From contig QAOA01004025.1 of the NCBI GenBank assembly GCA_003255065.1, positions 646,357-710,356 of the forward strand: a stretch of DNA of 64,000 nucleotides, in the 5' to 3' direction. Numbering within the stretch: the stretch's first letter is position 1; each line of letters opens with the position of its first letter. Below the pieces are notes generated by a model. It was not told the origin of the DNA. It did not search any database and worked only from the letters and a program-made list of their open reading frames with translations. Below are positions 62,530 to 64,000 of this stretch, one piece after another. This DNA comes from Cercis canadensis (Eukaryota > Streptophyta > Magnoliopsida > Fabales > Fabaceae). The translations under genes and the position numbers were made by a program.

Positions 62530-64000
62530 TGTTAAGAAAAATTTAGAGTATGCAACTCTAAATTTACTAATATTGGACCCAAACAAGTAAACAAATTACT
62601 TGTATTATACCCACAATAAAAGACACTACAACACTTTGCAAGGACCACTCACAATTTGAAGAGAAATACAACATTTAAAAGAAAGCTCACAACTCAAGAC
62701 ACCACTCTCATGTAAAGAGATGCCTCACTTTCTCTTACACACAAAACAAGCTTAGCTACTCCTATTTATAGGTGATGGAGGAGGTGGGAACTACTAGCCT
62801 AAACACATGTAGAATAAGCTACAAAGTTCTAGAATAAACTACAACATATCTCAAGGTCTCTAGAACCTTCTAGACAACTCCAGAGTCTTCTAGGATTGTC
62901 TAGTTCCTTCATCTAGGTTCTAGGATGCTCTGGAATCTTCTAGAAGCTTCTTCATTCTTCCAGCACCTTCTAGCATATGCTAGTTTACTCTAGAACATTT
63001 TAGAGTCTTCTAGTCTACTCTAGCTATCTCTAAAATTTTCTAGAAGGGAGAAGACAATGTTGCATACCTTCTTTAACACTCCCCCTCAGCATTGACTTCT
63101 CCAAAGCGGATTGTCATCCTAAGTTGTTCATGAAGTTCTGAGAACTGTGTGATGCTTCTTCGAACGTCTCAGGTTCTATTATAGTTGCTTCTTCAACTAT
63201 GGCTGCATTGGCGTATTTGGGATTTGGCCTTCGTGTTCTTGTTGACTTTCGGAGTTTAGATTGTGGAGTTTATTCTTCCGTTTCACTAGGCCCACCTTCT
63301 TCGTTTGGTTGTTGATATACACCAGTTTGCCAAGGATTCTGGGTCACTCTTTGTTCAACATCATCGCTGTTTGGATCTCCTAATTCATTTGAACTTGGTT
63401 GGAGTTGAACAATATGCTCCCTCATCTGGCAACACGTCCTTTTCTGAGGACCACCAAGAAGATGCTTCATCAAATACCACATTTTGTGAAGTGTAGCATC
63501 TTCCACTCGTTGGATCGCAACATTTCCACCCTTTTCTCTGGCTGTCGTATCCCACAAGATACATCTAACAGCTTTCTTGTCAAACTTGCTCCGTAAATGA
63601 TCAGGAACAAATACATAACATACACAGCCAAATACTCGAAAGTAGCTGACTGTAGGTTTCATGTTCCATAGTTTCTCAAAGGGTGAAACAAATCTTAACC
63701 TTGGTTGAGGAAGTCTGTTGATCACAAAGGCTGCAGTCCTCATTGCTTCAGCCCAAAACCTTCCAGGTACATTCTTTCCATGTAGCATACTTAGACAAAT
63801 TTCTGCAAGATGCCGGTTCTTTCTCTCTGCTACACCATTCTGTTGTGGCGTGTTGGCACAAGTGTACTGATAACGTATTCGGCATTCCTTTAGGTATTGA
63901 GAGAACTCACTTGATCTATATTCTCCCTCGTTGTCTGTAAGCAAGCAACGGATCTTCTTTCCTACTTCTCCTTCAGTTGACTCTTTGAACTCTTTAAACT
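62530..64000 (-). mobile_element. Copia element, incomplete, running off the right edge
   Basis: The 3' LTR, 62530-63078, has plus-strand ends TGTTAAG and TTTAACA and is followed by CTCCCCCTCAGC (polypurine tract on the minus strand). Next, the minus-strand frame 63270-63944 shows the Ty1/Copia integrase core: NGVAERKNRHLAE, then RFWAEAMRTAAFVINRLP and FRVFGCVCYVFVPDHLRSKF. The 5' part lies beyond the window. The element appears to sit inside the right LTR of the TR-GAG-like element, making it the younger of the two. It looks broken. Confidence 0.8.

Overview
This is AT-rich nuclear DNA from a eudicot plant. The evidence is a GT-AG interrupted gene of the plant bark-storage-protein type, many plant retrotransposon relics (Ogre/Tat, Athila-like, Copia, TRIM), a tRNA-derived SINE and several MITEs. 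Nothing fixes the species. Four isolated N characters (near 6353, 23120, 26886 and 54556) suggest an assembled clone or scaffold.

The coding content is small. At the left edge is the 3' part of a phosphorylase-superfamily gene (bark storage protein type; four exons between 120 and 1881). From about 5.3 to 25 kb lies what I consider the most interesting content: a cluster of tiny two-exon genes for secreted peptides, each too fragmented by its intron to look like a gene in a plain ORF scan. Four look intact: A (5320-9943, +), B (11555-12483, -), D (15928-16330, +) and F (22697-24995, -). Three are relics: C (14094-14171), E (19479-19606) and G (50916-51078). Each intact member has a first exon encoding a signal peptide plus a short acidic or basic linker, a phase-1 intron, and a second exon carrying a His-Asn-Tyr core. 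The core reads DIPRGHNYP in A, DLPRNHNY in B, DQPHGHNYY in D and PIGHNYF in F. I do not recognise the family; by architecture these look like precursors of short signalling peptides.

The cluster grew by local duplication. Paired blocks are 10300-11400 with 18137-19150, 13891-14765 with 15709-17066, 17336-17850 with 19676-20320, and 23646-27050 with 49856-54690. A 22190-22525 piece is inverted at 49420-49850. The last 111 bp of similarity to the bark-storage gene end recur unchanged inside the cluster at 14763-14873. The upstream region of gene F is itself multiplied, including three near-identical 228-bp units at 27161-27844.

Transposable elements fill the rest. There is a 3.7-kb solo LTR of Ogre type in the intron of gene A (target duplication ATAGT) and a 1.3-kb solo Copia-type LTR at 28604-29929 (target duplication AATAA). 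A probable Gypsy solo LTR lies at 32692-34103. A broken Ogre-type element runs from 34947 to about 43.75 kb and abuts a broken minus-strand Athila-like Gypsy element (about 43.8-49.4 kb). A minus-strand gag/protease-only LTR element (TR-GAG-like) spans 56215-62529, and a Copia element begins at 62530 and runs off the right edge. A SINE at 53403-53582 has a 15-bp target duplication, and several MITEs can be polarised in time because the paralogous block lacks them. From about 28 kb to 49.4 kb, and again beyond 55 kb, no host gene is recognisable.
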